Assembly (NCBI GenBank): GCA_947476555.1
Contig: CANJRI010000008.1
Coordinates: 1-64,000, forward strand
DNA length: 64,000 nt
Direction: 5' to 3'
DNA from: Caulobacteraceae bacterium
Lineage (GTDB): Bacteria; Pseudomonadota; Alphaproteobacteria; Caulobacterales; Caulobacteraceae
Shown: positions 1 to 9,901 of the stretch, in pieces
How the letters are laid out: the number at the start of each line of letters is the position of its first letter
How positions within the stretch are numbered: the first letter of the stretch is position 1
Translations under genes and position numbers: made by a program
The notes under the pieces: generated by a model
The model's database searches: none
Told to the model about the DNA's origin: nothing
What the model saw: only the letters and a program-made list of their open reading frames with translations

Positions 1-215
1 CCGGTCTGTTCGGGCCACCATTGCTGGCCGGCGGTGAAGCCATTCCCGAAGAACCAGTGCGCGAAACGCACGCGGCGGGGCGTACCGTCGGCAAGCGCGA
101 CGCCGTTCCCGTCAAGGAAGCAGTCCAGGAATGGGAGCGCGACCGTGACTGCGGACCCTTGCAGAAGGCCACGCATCACACGCCGCCGGCTCAACAGTCT
201 CTCGCGCGCACCCAT
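1..215 (-). CDS. DUF1552-like secreted protein, N-terminal part only (runs off left edge)
   Basis: Not in the ORF track. Reverse strand from ATG at 215, preceded by AAGGAGGTGGTT: MGARERLLSRRRVMRGLLQGSAVTVALPFLDCFLDGNGVALADGTPRRVRFAHWFFGNGFTAGQQWWPEQTG. Tat-like SRRRVMRG signal and a DUF1552-like RFAHWFFGNG start. Confidence 0.65.
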   Translation of the reverse strand, partial: MGARERLLSRRRVMRGLLQGSAVTVALPFLDCFLDGNGVALADGTPRRVRFAHWFFGNGFTAGQQWWPEQT

Positions 216-384
216 AACCACCTCCTTAAAACCTAGTGGCTACATGGGGACATCCGAACCATTCGCAAGCTTGGCCATCGAAAAATCCTGCGGGCCTGGG
301 CCGACGGCCTGGACGCCCGTCGCCGGCTAATTTGATCGTGAAAATGGCCGCGGCGGAGGATCCGCCGGGGCCATCCTCCCTGCC

Positions 385-1347
385 CTAGTTGAGCTTCAGG
401 AAGCCCAGGGCGTTGTGGGGGTTCATCGGCAGGACCAGCTGGTTCGCCTGGGTGTCGTGGCACATCGAGGCCGGGCTCGGGATGCCGCTGGCGATCATCT
501 CGGCGGGGCGCCCGGGCCGGATGCGGGAGATGCCGCCCTCCCGTACGCTGCTGACGTACTTCGTTCCGTCGCGGGCGATCACGACACCATCGTTCCCGGG
601 CTGGACAGCCATCTCGGTCTTCAGCAGCGCGCCTTGCGGCGAGAAGGTCAGGACCGCCGCGGTTCCGATGTTGACCACCACGACGTTGCCGTCGTTGTCG
701 ATGGCCACGCCGTTCGGCAGCGCCAGCGGGCCACCGTCCACCAGGACCGTCGCCACCCCGTTCGGGGCGATCTTGTAGAGCCGTTGCGGGACCGCCCCGC
801 CGCCGGTCTGGGTGGCGTAGATCGTCCCGTCGCGGGCCACCTCGACGTCGTTGAAGAAATTCACGCCAGGGGTCGCGATCTGCCCGGCCGGGGCGCCGGT
901 CCGCATGTCGAACATCCGGATAACCGAGACCGGGGGCGCGCCATCGGCGGTGTCGCCGTCGCGGTCGGCGACGTAGAGCTTGCCGCCCTCGATGTCGCTG
1001 CCCAGAGGGTCGTTGAGCACCAGGCCGGCCCGGGTGTCGCCGATCCATTTCGAGGTGTGGACCGTGCCGTCGTGGTTGATCAGGGAGATAAAGCCGTCGT
1101 TGGGGCTCTCCCTCTGGATCGCGCCCCGGTTCACCGCCACGATCAGGTTGCGGCCGGGGTCGTAGGAGCAGCTCTCCGCGAAATTGAACGCGCCGTAGAC
1201 CTTCACATTGGACGACATGGCCGTGCGGGCGCCCGCCGCCGTCACCCCGAGGGGCTGGCCCGCCGCAAAGGGCGTCGCGGGCGCGGGCTGGGCGAGCGCC
1301 GAGCCGCTGAGAAGCATCGCCGTCAGGCCGGCAAGAACCACCTTCAT
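385..1347 (-). CDS. Secreted SMP-30/gluconolactonase-like (NHL/beta-propeller) protein
   Basis: 320-aa ORF with signal peptide (MKVVLAGLTAMLLSGSALAQ) and repeats such as LPNGVAIDNDGNVVVVN and VARDGTIYATQ. Confidence 0.75.
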   Translation of the reverse strand: MKVVLAGLTAMLLSGSALAQPAPATPFAAGQPLGVTAAGARTAMSSNVKVYGAFNFAESCSYDPGRNLIVAVNRGAIQRESPNDGFISLINHDGTVHTSKWIGDTRAGLVLNDPLGSDIEGGKLYVADRDGDTADGAPPVSVIRMFDMRTGAPAGQIATPGVNFFNDVEVARDGTIYATQTGGGAVPQRLYKIAPNGVATVLVDGGPLALPNGVAIDNDGNVVVVNIGTAAVLTFSPQGALLKTEMAVQPGNDGVVIARDGTKYVSSVREGGISRIRPGRPAEMIASGIPSPASMCHDTQANQLVLPMNPHNALGFLKLN

Positions 1348-1412
1348 CGCTTCGTCCCCTTACGCTTTTCTTCCCAAAACGATGTCAGAAAGCCCGCGGC
1401 CCGGCAACGGAG

Positions 1413-1892
1413 CTAGACCGAATAGAGCGCGCTCGGCCCCTCCCAGCCGGGGATGTCGATCATCTGGACGAAGCGCAGGCCGATCTTCTCCAGGACGCGC
1501 TGGGAGGCGGTGTTGTCGGGGGCGGTGATGCCGAGCACGGTTGTATGGCCAAGGACCCGAGCGTGGGCGAGGACCGCCCTCGCCGCCTCGGTGGCGTAGC
1601 CTTTGCCGGCGTATCGCTCCAAGAGGGCGTAGCCGATGTCGAGGTGATCCAGCCCGGGGCGGTTGACGAGGCCGCACATGCCCAGCGGCGTCCCGGCCGC
1701 GTCGCGGATCACGAACCAGGCGGTCGCGGAGAACCGGTCGGCGATATAGGCGCCGGCCTGATCGACAGTGCTCACGCCGCGGTCGCCGATGTTGCGGACC
1801 CAACCCGGATCGTTGAGCAATTCCAGCACGAAGGCGGCGTCAGCTAATGTCGGAGGGGTGAGCGTCAGGCGCTCGGTCGCAAGGCTCGTCAT
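1413..1892 (-). CDS. GNAT family N-acetyltransferase
   Basis: Starts MTSLATERLTLTPPTLADAAFVLELLND inside the longer ORF; contains IGYALLERYAGKGYATEAARAVLAHA. ATGA overlap with the upstream gene. Confidence 0.85.
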   Translation of the reverse strand: MTSLATERLTLTPPTLADAAFVLELLNDPGWVRNIGDRGVSTVDQAGAYIADRFSATAWFVIRDAAGTPLGMCGLVNRPGLDHLDIGYALLERYAGKGYATEAARAVLAHARVLGHTTVLGITAPDNTASQRVLEKIGLRFVQMIDIPGWEGPSALYSV

Positions 1893-2740
1893 GTCTCCAG
1901 GCGCGCCACGAGGCTGGAGGTGTCCCAACGCTGGCCGCCCATGGCCTGAAGCTCGGCGTAGAAGCGGTCCACCATGCCGGTCATCTCCAGTTTCGCGCCG
2001 TTGCGGTCCGCCTCGTCGAGCAGCAGGCCGAGGTCCTTGCGCATCCAGTCGACGGCGAAGCCGAAGTCGAAGCGGCCTTCGGTCATGGACTTCCAGCGAT
2101 TGTCCATCTGCCAGGACTGGGCCGCGCCCTTGGAGATCGCCTCGTAGACGTCTGCCGGGTCGAGACCGGCGCGCTTGGCGAAGTGCAGGCCTTCGGCGAG
2201 CCCCTGGACGACGCCGGCGATGCAGATCTGGTTGACCATCTTGGCCAGCTGGCCAGCTCCGGGGCCGCCCATCCGACGGATGGCCTTGGCGTAGGCGCCG
2301 ATCACCGGCTCGGCCCGAGCGAACGCGGCCGCCTCGCCGCCGCACATGATGGTGAGCTGGCCGCTCTCGGCCCCAGCCTGGCCACCGGAGACCGGGGCGT
2401 CGACGAAGGCGCGGCCAGTGGCGGCGGCCTTTTCGGCCATCTCGCGGGCCACCACCGCCGAGGTGGTCGTGTGGTCGACGATCACCGCGCCGGGCGCCAG
2501 GGCCTCCAGGGTCTGGGCCACCACCTGGCGCACGTCCTCGTCGTTGCCGACGCAGAGGATCAGCATCTCGGCGCCCTGCGCCGCCTCGCCGGGCGCGCCG
2601 CTGCGGCCGCCATAGGTCTCGACCCAGCGGGCGCCTTTTTCCGGACTGCGGTTATGGACGGCCAAGTCGTGCCCGGCCCGGGCCAGATGCCCGGCCATGG
2701 GGAAGCCCATCACGCCTAGCCCCGCGAACGCCACCTTCAT
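1889..2740 (-). CDS. NAD(P)-dependent oxidoreductase, 3-hydroxyisobutyrate dehydrogenase family
   Basis: MKVAFAGLGVMGFPMAGHLARAGHDLAVHNRSPEKG, then DAPVSGGQAGAESGQLTIMCGG. Start internal to the 529-aa ORF. Confidence 0.9.
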   Translation of the reverse strand: MKVAFAGLGVMGFPMAGHLARAGHDLAVHNRSPEKGARWVETYGGRSGAPGEAAQGAEMLILCVGNDEDVRQVVAQTLEALAPGAVIVDHTTTSAVVAREMAEKAAATGRAFVDAPVSGGQAGAESGQLTIMCGGEAAAFARAEPVIGAYAKAIRRMGGPGAGQLAKMVNQICIAGVVQGLAEGLHFAKRAGLDPADVYEAISKGAAQSWQMDNRWKSMTEGRFDFGFAVDWMRKDLGLLLDEADRNGAKLEMTGMVDRFYAELQAMGGQRWDTSSLVARLET

Positions 2741-2815
2741 TCGATCACCTCGCAACCCCATCTTAACGAGCCCCGCCGCACCTTGCGCTGGAATCAGCCT
2801 TAACACGGGTGAGCC

Positions 2816-3721
2816 ATGTCGGTGGGCGACCAGCCGATCGTAATCAAGCGGATCAAGAAGGGCGGCGGCGGTGGACACCACGGCGGCGCCTGGAAGGTCG
2901 CGTATGCGGACTTCGTGACCGCGATGATGGCGTTCTTCCTGCTGATGTGGCTGATCAACACCACCAGCCCGGAGCAGAAGCGCGGCATCGCCGACTATTT
3001 CGCCCCGGCCTCGGTCTCGGAGACCACCTCCGGCTCGGGCGGCATCCTGGGCGGCACGGCCCTGGGCTCCGACGGCGCTAAGAACGCTGGCTCCTCCTCG
3101 GTGATCGAGGAGCTGGCCCCGGACTCTCGAAATCCCAGCGACGGCCCGGCCAAGGACGCCGCCAAGACCGAATCCATCGAACAGGCGACCACCGAGGCCC
3201 TGCGCGCCGCGCTGCAGAAGCGCGAGGAGGCCGCCTTCGCCTCGGCCGCGGCCTCGCTCCGCCAGGCGATGAAGGACCTGCCCGAACTGGCCGAACTGTC
3301 GAAGAACATCATCATCGACCAGACCCCGGAGGGCCTGCGCATCCAGCTGGTCGACCAGGAAGGCCGCTCGATGTTCAACCAGGGCTCGGTGCAGCCCAAC
3401 GACCGGGCCCGGGTGCTGCTGCGCGCCGTGTCGCGGGTCATCAATCAGCTGCCCAATCGGGTGAGCATCTATGGCCACACCAGCGCCAGCACCGGCGGCC
3501 GCACGCCGGAGAGCGACTGGGCGCTGTCAGCCGGCCGGGCCGACGCCTCGCGGCGTATCCTGCAAGGCGCGGGCGTCGAGGCCGACCGGGTCTACCAGGT
3601 CTCCGGCAAGGCCAATTCCGAACCGCTCTATCCGGACGACCCGGTGCTGCCCGGCAACCGCCGGATCGCCATCGTGCTGCTCCGCGAGGCTCCGGTGCTG
3701 CCCCCGGACCCCAGGCTGTAA
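2816..3721 (+). CDS. motB: Flagellar motor stator protein MotB
   Basis: HHGGAWKVAYADFVTAMMAFFLLMWLINTTSPEQKRGIADYF N-terminus and OmpA-like C-terminus (VSIYGHTSASTGGRTPESDWALSAGRADASRRIL). Confidence 0.95.
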   Translation: MSVGDQPIVIKRIKKGGGGGHHGGAWKVAYADFVTAMMAFFLLMWLINTTSPEQKRGIADYFAPASVSETTSGSGGILGGTALGSDGAKNAGSSSVIEELAPDSRNPSDGPAKDAAKTESIEQATTEALRAALQKREEAAFASAAASLRQAMKDLPELAELSKNIIIDQTPEGLRIQLVDQEGRSMFNQGSVQPNDRARVLLRAVSRVINQLPNRVSIYGHTSASTGGRTPESDWALSAGRADASRRILQGAGVEADRVYQVSGKANSEPLYPDDPVLPGNRRIAIVLLREAPVLPPDPRL

Positions 3722-3796
3722 GCACCGGCTTGCGCGAGCGCCCGGCATGACGCCTAATCGCCATCGCCGTCAGAGTTTCGAGGTGATCGCAGTTCC

Positions 3797-4540
3797 GTGA
3801 CGCAGCATTTCCCGACCCGACAGCTCCGGTTCTTCCTGACCGCGCCGTCGCCGTGCCCGTACCTGCCGGAGCGGCACGAGCGGAAGGTGTTCGCCCACCT
3901 GCCGCTGTCGGAAGGCGCGCAGGTCAACGACTCCCTGACCCAGGTCGGGTTCCGTAGGTCGCAGAACATCGCCTATCGCCCGGCCTGCGAGGCCTGTTCC
4001 GCCTGCGTGTCGGCGCGCATCCCGGCGACGGCCTACGCCTTCTCCCGATCCGAACGGAAGATCCTGGCGCGAAACGAGGACCTGGACCGCCACCTGGTGG
4101 AGGCCGAGGCCACCATGGAGCAGTTCGACCTGCTCCGCCGCTACCTGACGACCCGCCACGCCGACGGCGGCATGGCCGAGATGACCTGGCCGGACTACGT
4201 GGCCATGGTCGAGGACACCGCGGTGCGGACCCACATGGTGGAATACCGCTTGCGCGGGCCCGACGGCGGGTTCGGCGAGCTGGTGGCCTGCGCCCTGGTC
4301 GACCTGATGGGGGACGGGCTGTCGCTGGTCTACAGCTTCTACGACCCGGACCTGGCGCGCCGTAGCCTGGGTTCGTTCGTGATCCTCGATCATGTGGGCC
4401 AGGCGGACCTGGCCGCCCTGCCCTACGTGTACCTGGGCTATTGGGTCAGGGGATCGACCAAGATGGACTACAAGATCCGCTTCTCGCCCATCGAACTGCT
4501 CAAGGGCGAAGGCTGGTCGACGGTTTCCTCGCCTCGCTAG
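3797..4540 (+). CDS. bpt: Aspartate/glutamate leucyltransferase (Bpt/Ate family)
   Basis: PCPYLPERHERKVFAHL...FRRSQNIAYRPACEACSACVSARIP and LGYWVRGSTKMDYKIRFSPIELL. Confidence 0.92.
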   Translation: MTQHFPTRQLRFFLTAPSPCPYLPERHERKVFAHLPLSEGAQVNDSLTQVGFRRSQNIAYRPACEACSACVSARIPATAYAFSRSERKILARNEDLDRHLVEAEATMEQFDLLRRYLTTRHADGGMAEMTWPDYVAMVEDTAVRTHMVEYRLRGPDGGFGELVACALVDLMGDGLSLVYSFYDPDLARRSLGSFVILDHVGQADLAALPYVYLGYWVRGSTKMDYKIRFSPIELLKGEGWSTVSSPR

Positions 4541-4603
4541 CTGGCGCGGCCCCTCGCGGGCTTGCTAAACTCCCGCCGTGACCTTCACCGCCCCGCCCGC
4601 CTG

Positions 4604-5260
4604 ATGGCGCGTCAGCTCCGCCTCAGCCTGGGACGCCCTGGCGAGCGTTCGCGCGACCAGTTCGTCGTCGGCCCCTCCAACCGGCAGGCGGTGGCCAGCC
4701 TGGACGCCTGGCCCGGCTGGCATGGCGGCGCGCTGGCGCTGATCGGCCCGCAGGGCTGCGGCAAGAGCCATCTGGCCGGAGCCTGGGCCAAGGCGGCAGG
4801 GGCGGTGGCGCTGGATCGCGCCGCGCCGGACCTGGAGCTCGCCGCCCGAGCGCCGGCGCTCCTGGAGGACGTCGATCGGGGCGTCCCAGCCGAGGCGCTG
4901 TTCCACCTGATCAACATCGCCGCCCGTCCGGGCGCCGGCCTGCTGATGACCGCGCGGCGCGCGCCGGCCGCCTGGACCGCCGAGTTGCCGGACCTGCGAT
5001 CGCGCCTGAACGCCCTGCAGATCGCCGAGATCGAGGCGCCCGACGACGAGGTGCTTGAAGGGGTGCTGCGGCGGTTCTTCCGCGAACGCCACATCCGGCC
5101 GCCGGAAGGGGTCTATCCCTACCTGCTGCGGCGGATGGAGCGATCGATCCCCGACGCGGCCGAGATGGTTCGCCGGCTCGACGAGGCCGGCGACGACCAG
5201 TGGAAACCGGTGACCCGGGCCCTCGCCCGCCAGATCCTGGAGGCCGGCGAGGACGGCTAG
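4604..5260 (+). CDS. hdaA: DnaA regulatory inactivator, HdaA/Hda-like
   Basis: QLRLSLGRPGERSRDQFVVGPSNRQAV, Walker A-like GPQGCGKSHLAGAWA, DLRSRLNALQIAEIEAPDDEVLEGVLRRFF. Start could also be 4562. Confidence 0.85.
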   Translation: MARQLRLSLGRPGERSRDQFVVGPSNRQAVASLDAWPGWHGGALALIGPQGCGKSHLAGAWAKAAGAVALDRAAPDLELAARAPALLEDVDRGVPAEALFHLINIAARPGAGLLMTARRAPAAWTAELPDLRSRLNALQIAEIEAPDDEVLEGVLRRFFRERHIRPPEGVYPYLLRRMERSIPDAAEMVRRLDEAGDDQWKPVTRALARQILEAGEDG

Positions 5261-5676
5261 TGAGCCGGGGGCGCGGCCTTGGTCTTGGCCGGCGGGGCGC
5301 TTTCCTCGATGGGCGGCCAGGCGACCCGGGCGTCGGCCTCGGCCTTGCCCCGCTGGAGGGCTTCGATGAAGGCGCGGGTGGCGTCGCCCACAGCCAGCGA
5401 CAGAGCCGATCCGCCTGCCGTGGCCGCGGCGGCCTTCCGCTTGGCGGTTTTGGCGACCGACTCGGGTAGGTGCTTGTCGAGCGCCTTGCGAGTGGCGGAG
5501 CCTTTCTTGGCCTGGGTGGCCAGCAGGGCCGCGCCGGCCGCCAGGATGGCGTCGGCGACGACGGCGCGGCCGGTCTTGGAGGCCATCAGCTCGTCAAGGC
5601 CGCGACGGACCAGCTTCGGGACTTTGACGCCGGCGATCTTGCGAGGCGTGCGCTGCTTGACGGATTTCTTGGCCAT
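5257..5676 (-). CDS. Hypothetical Lys/Ala-rich protein
   Basis: 139-aa [29 protein letters not shown] with a plausible SD; converges on hdaA and shares a CTAG stop. Confidence 0.65.
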   Translation of the reverse strand: MAKKSVKQRTPRKIAGVKVPKLVRRGLDELMASKTGRAVVADAILAAGAALLATQAKKGSATRKALDKHLPESVAKTAKRKAAAATAGGSALSLAVGDATRAFIEALQRGKAEADARVAWPPIEESAPPAKTKAAPPAH

Positions 5677-5816
5677 CGCGGCCTCCTTTTGGGGTTCTTC
5701 GAGACAACGTCACCGTACCGTCACCGTTCCGGTGTCTTTCCACCGGCGAAGAGAATGACGCAGTTAACCATTCTGGGGGTACAATCACGCCGGGTTGGAC
5801 AGAGGGTCGGAGGACC

Positions 5817-8027
5817 ATGCCACTACGGTCCGGAGTCATGCCGATGACGCAGCCGGCGAACGCCGCGAACGAGATCGCCGCACCGGCGCCGGTGGACGCC
5901 GACCTCGCCGGCTCGCCGACGCGGTTCTTCAATCGCGAACTCTCGTGGCTGGCCTTCAATCGCCGCGTGCTCGCGGAAACCGACAACCTGCGCCACCCGC
6001 TGCTGGAGCGCCTGCGCTTCCTGGCGATCAGCGCGGGCAACCTCGACGAATTCTACATGGTCCGGGTGGCCGGCCTGAAAGCCCAGGTGCGTGAGCACGT
6101 GCGGGTGGTCAGCCAGGACGGCGCGACCCCCGCCGAACAGCTGGAGCGCCTCAACGCCGAAGCCGCCGACCTGATGGGCGACCAGCAGCAGCGTTGGCGC
6201 GAACTGTGCGCGGAACTGACCGATGAGGGCCTGCACGTGGTGGCCCCCGGCGACCTCACCGAGGCGGAGCGCGCGGGCCTGCAGGCGACCTTCCTGTCCG
6301 AGGTGTTCCCGGTCCTGACGCCGCTGGCGATCGATCCGGCCCACCCCTTCCCGTTCATCCCGAGCCTGGCCTTTTCCCTGGTGCTCAAGCTGCGGCGCAA
6401 GGTGGACGGCAAGCTGCTCTACGCCCTGTTGCCGATCCCGGCGCAGGTGGCGCGGTTCTGGCAGGCGCCGGGCGGGCGGCGACGCGAACGGCGCTTCCTG
6501 TCGCTGGAGAATTTCGTCGCCCTGTTCATCGACCACCTGTTCCCCGGCTGCGAGACCGAGGACCAGGGCGTGTTCCGCCTGATCCGCGACAGCGACATCG
6601 AGATCGAGGAAGAGGCCGAGGACCTGGTGCGCGAGTACGAGGCGGCGCTGAAGCAGCGGCGGATGGGCTCAGTGGTGCGGGTCGAGATCGAGGCCGCTAT
6701 GCCCGAGGAGTTGCGCGCCTTCATCTGCGAGAACCTGCACGCCAACGCCGAGGACATCATCCTGATCGACGGGATGCTGGGGCTGGACGAGCTGACCCAG
6801 CTGATCCCTGCCGACCGGCCGGAGCTGAAATTCAAGGCCTTCGAGCCGCGGTTCCCCGAGCGCATCCGCGACCACGGCGGCGACTGCTTCGCGGCGATCC
6901 GCGAGAAGGACATCCTGGTCCACCACCCGTTCGAGAGCTTCGACGTGGTGGTCCAGTTCCTGAGGCAGGCGGCCCGTGACCCCAACGTCCTGGCGATCAA
7001 GCAGACCCTCTACCGCACCTCCAAGGACAGCCCCATCGTGGCGGCCCTGATCGAGGCGGCGGAGAGCGGCAAGAACGTCACCGCCGTGGTGGAGATCAAG
7101 GCGCGCTTCGACGAGGAAGCCAACCTGAAGTGGGCCCGGGACCTGGAACGCGCCGGGGTCCACGTGGTCTTCGGCTTCATCGAGTACAAGACCCACGCCA
7201 AGCTCTCGACGGTGGTCCGCCGCGAGGGCGAGACCCTGCGCACCTACTGCCACTTCGGGACCGGCAACTACCACCCGGTGACGGCGCGGATCTACACGGA
7301 CCTGTCGCTGTTCACGACCGACCCCGCGCTGGGGCGCGACGCGATCCGGCTGTTCAACTACGTGACCGGCTACGCCCAGCCGGAAGGCCTGGAGAAGCTC
7401 TCCTTCTCGCCGATCACCTTGAAGCGGGACCTGTTGAGCCTGATCGCCCAGGAGGCCGACAACGCCCGCGCCGGCCAGCCGGCGGGAATCTGGGCCAAGC
7501 TCAACTCCCTGGTCGATCCCGAGATCATCGACGGCCTCTACGCGGCCAGCCAGGCCGGGGTGAGCATCGACCTGGTGGTGCGCGGCATCTGCTGCCTGCG
7601 CCCCGGCGTCGTGGGCCTGTCCGAGAACATCCGGGTGAAATCCATCGTCGGACGCTTCCTGGAGCACGGCCGGGCGTTCGCCTTCGCCAACGGCCACCCC
7701 CTGCCCTCGCCGCAGGCCCGGCTCTACATCTCCTCGGCCGACTGGATGCCCCGCAACCTCGACCGCCGGGTGGAATGCATGACCCCGGTCGAAAACCCCA
7801 CGGTCCACCAGCAGGTGCTGCAGCAGATCCTGCTCGCGAACCTGAAGGACGAAGCGCAAAGCTGGACGTTGGACGCCCACGGCCGCTATAGCCGGGACCC
7901 GTCCTCGGACCATCCCAATGCGTTTTCCGCGCACGAGTATTTCATGACCAACCCCAGCCTCTCCGGAAGGGGCCAGCGAGTTAAGGACATGCCGCGCGCG
8001 ATCGACCATGTGGCCCAGCGCGGATAG
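5817..8027 (+). CDS. ppk1: Polyphosphate kinase 1
   Basis: [89 protein letters not shown]. Start may be 5838. Confidence 0.97.
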   Translation: MPLRSGVMPMTQPANAANEIAAPAPVDADLAGSPTRFFNRELSWLAFNRRVLAETDNLRHPLLERLRFLAISAGNLDEFYMVRVAGLKAQVREHVRVVSQDGATPAEQLERLNAEAADLMGDQQQRWRELCAELTDEGLHVVAPGDLTEAERAGLQATFLSEVFPVLTPLAIDPAHPFPFIPSLAFSLVLKLRRKVDGKLLYALLPIPAQVARFWQAPGGRRRERRFLSLENFVALFIDHLFPGCETEDQGVFRLIRDSDIEIEEEAEDLVREYEAALKQRRMGSVVRVEIEAAMPEELRAFICENLHANAEDIILIDGMLGLDELTQLIPADRPELKFKAFEPRFPERIRDHGGDCFAAIREKDILVHHPFESFDVVVQFLRQAARDPNVLAIKQTLYRTSKDSPIVAALIEAAESGKNVTAVVEIKARFDEEANLKWARDLERAGVHVVFGFIEYKTHAKLSTVVRREGETLRTYCHFGTGNYHPVTARIYTDLSLFTTDPALGRDAIRLFNYVTGYAQPEGLEKLSFSPITLKRDLLSLIAQEADNARAGQPAGIWAKLNSLVDPEIIDGLYAASQAGVSIDLVVRGICCLRPGVVGLSENIRVKSIVGRFLEHGRAFAFANGHPLPSPQARLYISSADWMPRNLDRRVECMTPVENPTVHQQVLQQILLANLKDEAQSWTLDAHGRYSRDPSSDHPNAFSAHEYFMTNPSLSGRGQRVKDMPRAIDHVAQRG

Positions 8028-9510
8028 CCCTTCCGCCCGCGAGGCGCGTCAGGCCGCCGTCATCGACGTCGGGTCCAACTCGGTCCGACTGGTCATCTAC
8101 CGGATCGACGGCCGGGCCCTGTGGACCATCTACAACGAGAAGGTGGTGGCCGGCCTTGGCCGTGACCTGCCCGCCACCGGACGCCTGTCGCGCGAGGGGG
8201 TGGAGGCGGCGATCTCGGCGCTCCGGCGCTTCCGCGCGGTGCTGGACAGCTGGCCCGCCGACGAGGTGACCGCCGCCGCCACCGCGGCGGTGCGCGAGGC
8301 ATCCGACGGGCCCCAATTCCTCAAGCGTGTGCGGGACGAGACCGGGCTGGAGGTCCGCGTGCTCACAGGCGCCGAAGAGGCGCGGTACGGGGCCCTGGGC
8401 GTGATCGCCGGACAACCCGACGCCAAGGGCGTGGTGGGGGACCTGGGCGGATCGAGCCTGGAGTTGGTCCGGCTGAACGGGGCGGGCGCCACGGACGGCG
8501 TCACCCTGCCGCTCGGGCCGTTCGCACTGGGGGCGCCGAAGCCCCTGGAGCTGGAGCGCACCCGCCGGGCGATCGACGACGCCCTGCTGCCCATGGCCAA
8601 CCGCTTCGCCAGCCCGGACTTCCACGCGGTCGGCGGCGCGTGGCGTAACCTTGCCCTGCTGCACATGCAGGTGGCGGGCTATCCGCTGCAAATCGCCCAC
8701 CAGTACGAAATGAGCCGCGCCGAGGCGCTGGGCCTGACGCACTTCGTGGAGCGGCAGTCGCGCGCCTCCCTGGAGCGCATCGAGGGGCTTTCGAAGAAGC
8801 GTTTCGACACCCTGCCCTATTCGGCCCTGGTCCTCGACCGCCTGATCGAGCGGCTGGAGGTCCAGCGGGTGGTGATCTCCGCCTACGGGGTCCGCGAAGG
8901 TATCCTGCTGGAGGCCATGGAGCCCGAGGTGCGGGATCGCGATCCGCTGATCGAAGGCTGTGCGGCGCTCACCGCCCTGCGCGGACTATCGCCGGACCTG
9001 GGCGAAGCGCTGCAGGCCTGGGTGGGCCCGGTGTTCGAGACCCTGCCCCCGATGTTCCCCGGACGCGACGCCGTGCTGGTGGCCGCCGCCTGCCGGCTGG
9101 CCGATATCGGCGCGCGGCTGCACCCCGACCACCGCGCGGACCTGGCCTTCGACCAGGTGCTGCGTGCGCCCATCGCCGGCATGACCCACCCTGAGCGGGC
9201 GTTCCTGGCCTGCGTGGCCTTCGCGCGGCATTCCTCCGCAGCCTCACCGCCCGACACCGCCACGATCGGCCGCATACTGACGCCGGACCGGCGTCAGCGC
9301 GCCCGCGCCCTGGGCTCGGCGGTGCGCCTCGGCTGCGATATCTCCGGGCGCAACGCCCGCCTGCTGGAGAAATCCAAGCTGGAGATCCGGGGGGAAAAGC
9401 TCGTCCTCACCGCCGACGCCGACTGGCAGGACATGCTGCTCGGCGATCAGACCGGCAAGCGGGCCCAGGCCCTCGCCCAGGCGTTGAAGCTGCGGCTGGA
9501 GATAGCCTAA
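8008..9510 (+). CDS. ppx: Ppx/GppA phosphatase (exopolyphosphatase)
   Basis: [35 protein letters not shown]; overlaps ppk1 by 20 bp. Confidence 0.93.
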   Translation: MWPSADSPSAREARQAAVIDVGSNSVRLVIYRIDGRALWTIYNEKVVAGLGRDLPATGRLSREGVEAAISALRRFRAVLDSWPADEVTAAATAAVREASDGPQFLKRVRDETGLEVRVLTGAEEARYGALGVIAGQPDAKGVVGDLGGSSLELVRLNGAGATDGVTLPLGPFALGAPKPLELERTRRAIDDALLPMANRFASPDFHAVGGAWRNLALLHMQVAGYPLQIAHQYEMSRAEALGLTHFVERQSRASLERIEGLSKKRFDTLPYSALVLDRLIERLEVQRVVISAYGVREGILLEAMEPEVRDRDPLIEGCAALTALRGLSPDLGEALQAWVGPVFETLPPMFPGRDAVLVAAACRLADIGARLHPDHRADLAFDQVLRAPIAGMTHPERAFLACVAFARHSSAASPPDTATIGRILTPDRRQRARALGSAVRLGCDISGRNARLLEKSKLEIRGEKLVLTADADWQDMLLGDQTGKRAQALAQALKLRLEIA

Positions 9511-9521
9511 GCCCCATAGCA

Positions 9522-9559
9522 AGAGGGCGGCGCCCAGGTTGCCCCGAACACCGCCCTCT
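9522..9559. terminator. Strong hairpin after ppx (terminator-like, no clear U-tract)
   Basis: AGAGGGCGG (9522-9530) pairs perfectly with CCGCCCTCT (9551-9559), 12 bp after the ppx stop. Confidence 0.5.
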
Positions 9560-9596
9560 GACCAGATCCGTTGGGGGATCTGAGCTTTCAAGGTTG

Positions 9597-9776
9597 GGGG
9601 CCATCTCCGCTCCGCCAGTCGCCCGGCTCGGCTTGGACCTGCCCTTGTTGCTCCTTCAGGCCGTCGGCTCCGGGTTACCCCGAAACTCCCATCCTGGAGG
9701 CGCCTCCTGCCCGCTCCGCTTCCCGGTCTCCCGGTCCGCCGCGCCGCAGTCCCTCTCGGCAATTGGAGATTGGCGC
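9597..9776. ncRNA. Candidate structured ncRNA in ppx-rnd gap (family and strand unresolved)
   Basis: GGGGGCC-ATCTCC (from 9597) can close with GGAGAT-TGGCGCC (to about 9776), enclosing ~180 nt with internal palindromes such as GGAGGCGCCTCC. No convincing protein. Confidence 0.3.
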
Positions 9777-9901
9777 CGGTCCGGCCCGGCCGCAACAGGC
9801 CCCGCGAAGGGGTCTGTGCATGGAACGCCCGCCAAGCGGTGGATAAGCCTGTGACTCGTCCAAATCCCGTTATTTATTCAGATACCTGGAGTGATCCCCA
9901 G

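Noticed and set aside
415-1416. Long plus-strand ORF (333 aa) antisense to the SMP-30-like gene
   Set aside because: His/Arg/Asp-rich translation with no domain; typical GC-driven mirror of a real minus-strand gene.
2761-2815. Two TTAAC half-sites upstream of motB as a CtrA box or a sigma-54 promoter
   Set aside because: Spacing is ~36 bp rather than TTAA-N7-TTAA, and the CGCACC...TTGC match does not keep sigma-54 spacing.
6669-8009. 446-aa minus-strand ORF antisense to ppk1
   Set aside because: Shadow ORF of a strongly conserved ppk1 frame, with low-complexity Val/Gly/His/Asp/Gln composition.
9597-9776. tmRNA, SRP RNA or RNase P RNA identity for the ppx-rnd gap
   Set aside because: No tag-peptide frame, no T-loop GTTCGAATC, no GGTCAGGTCCGGAAGGAAGCAGC and no GAGGAAAGTCCGGGC motif on either strand.
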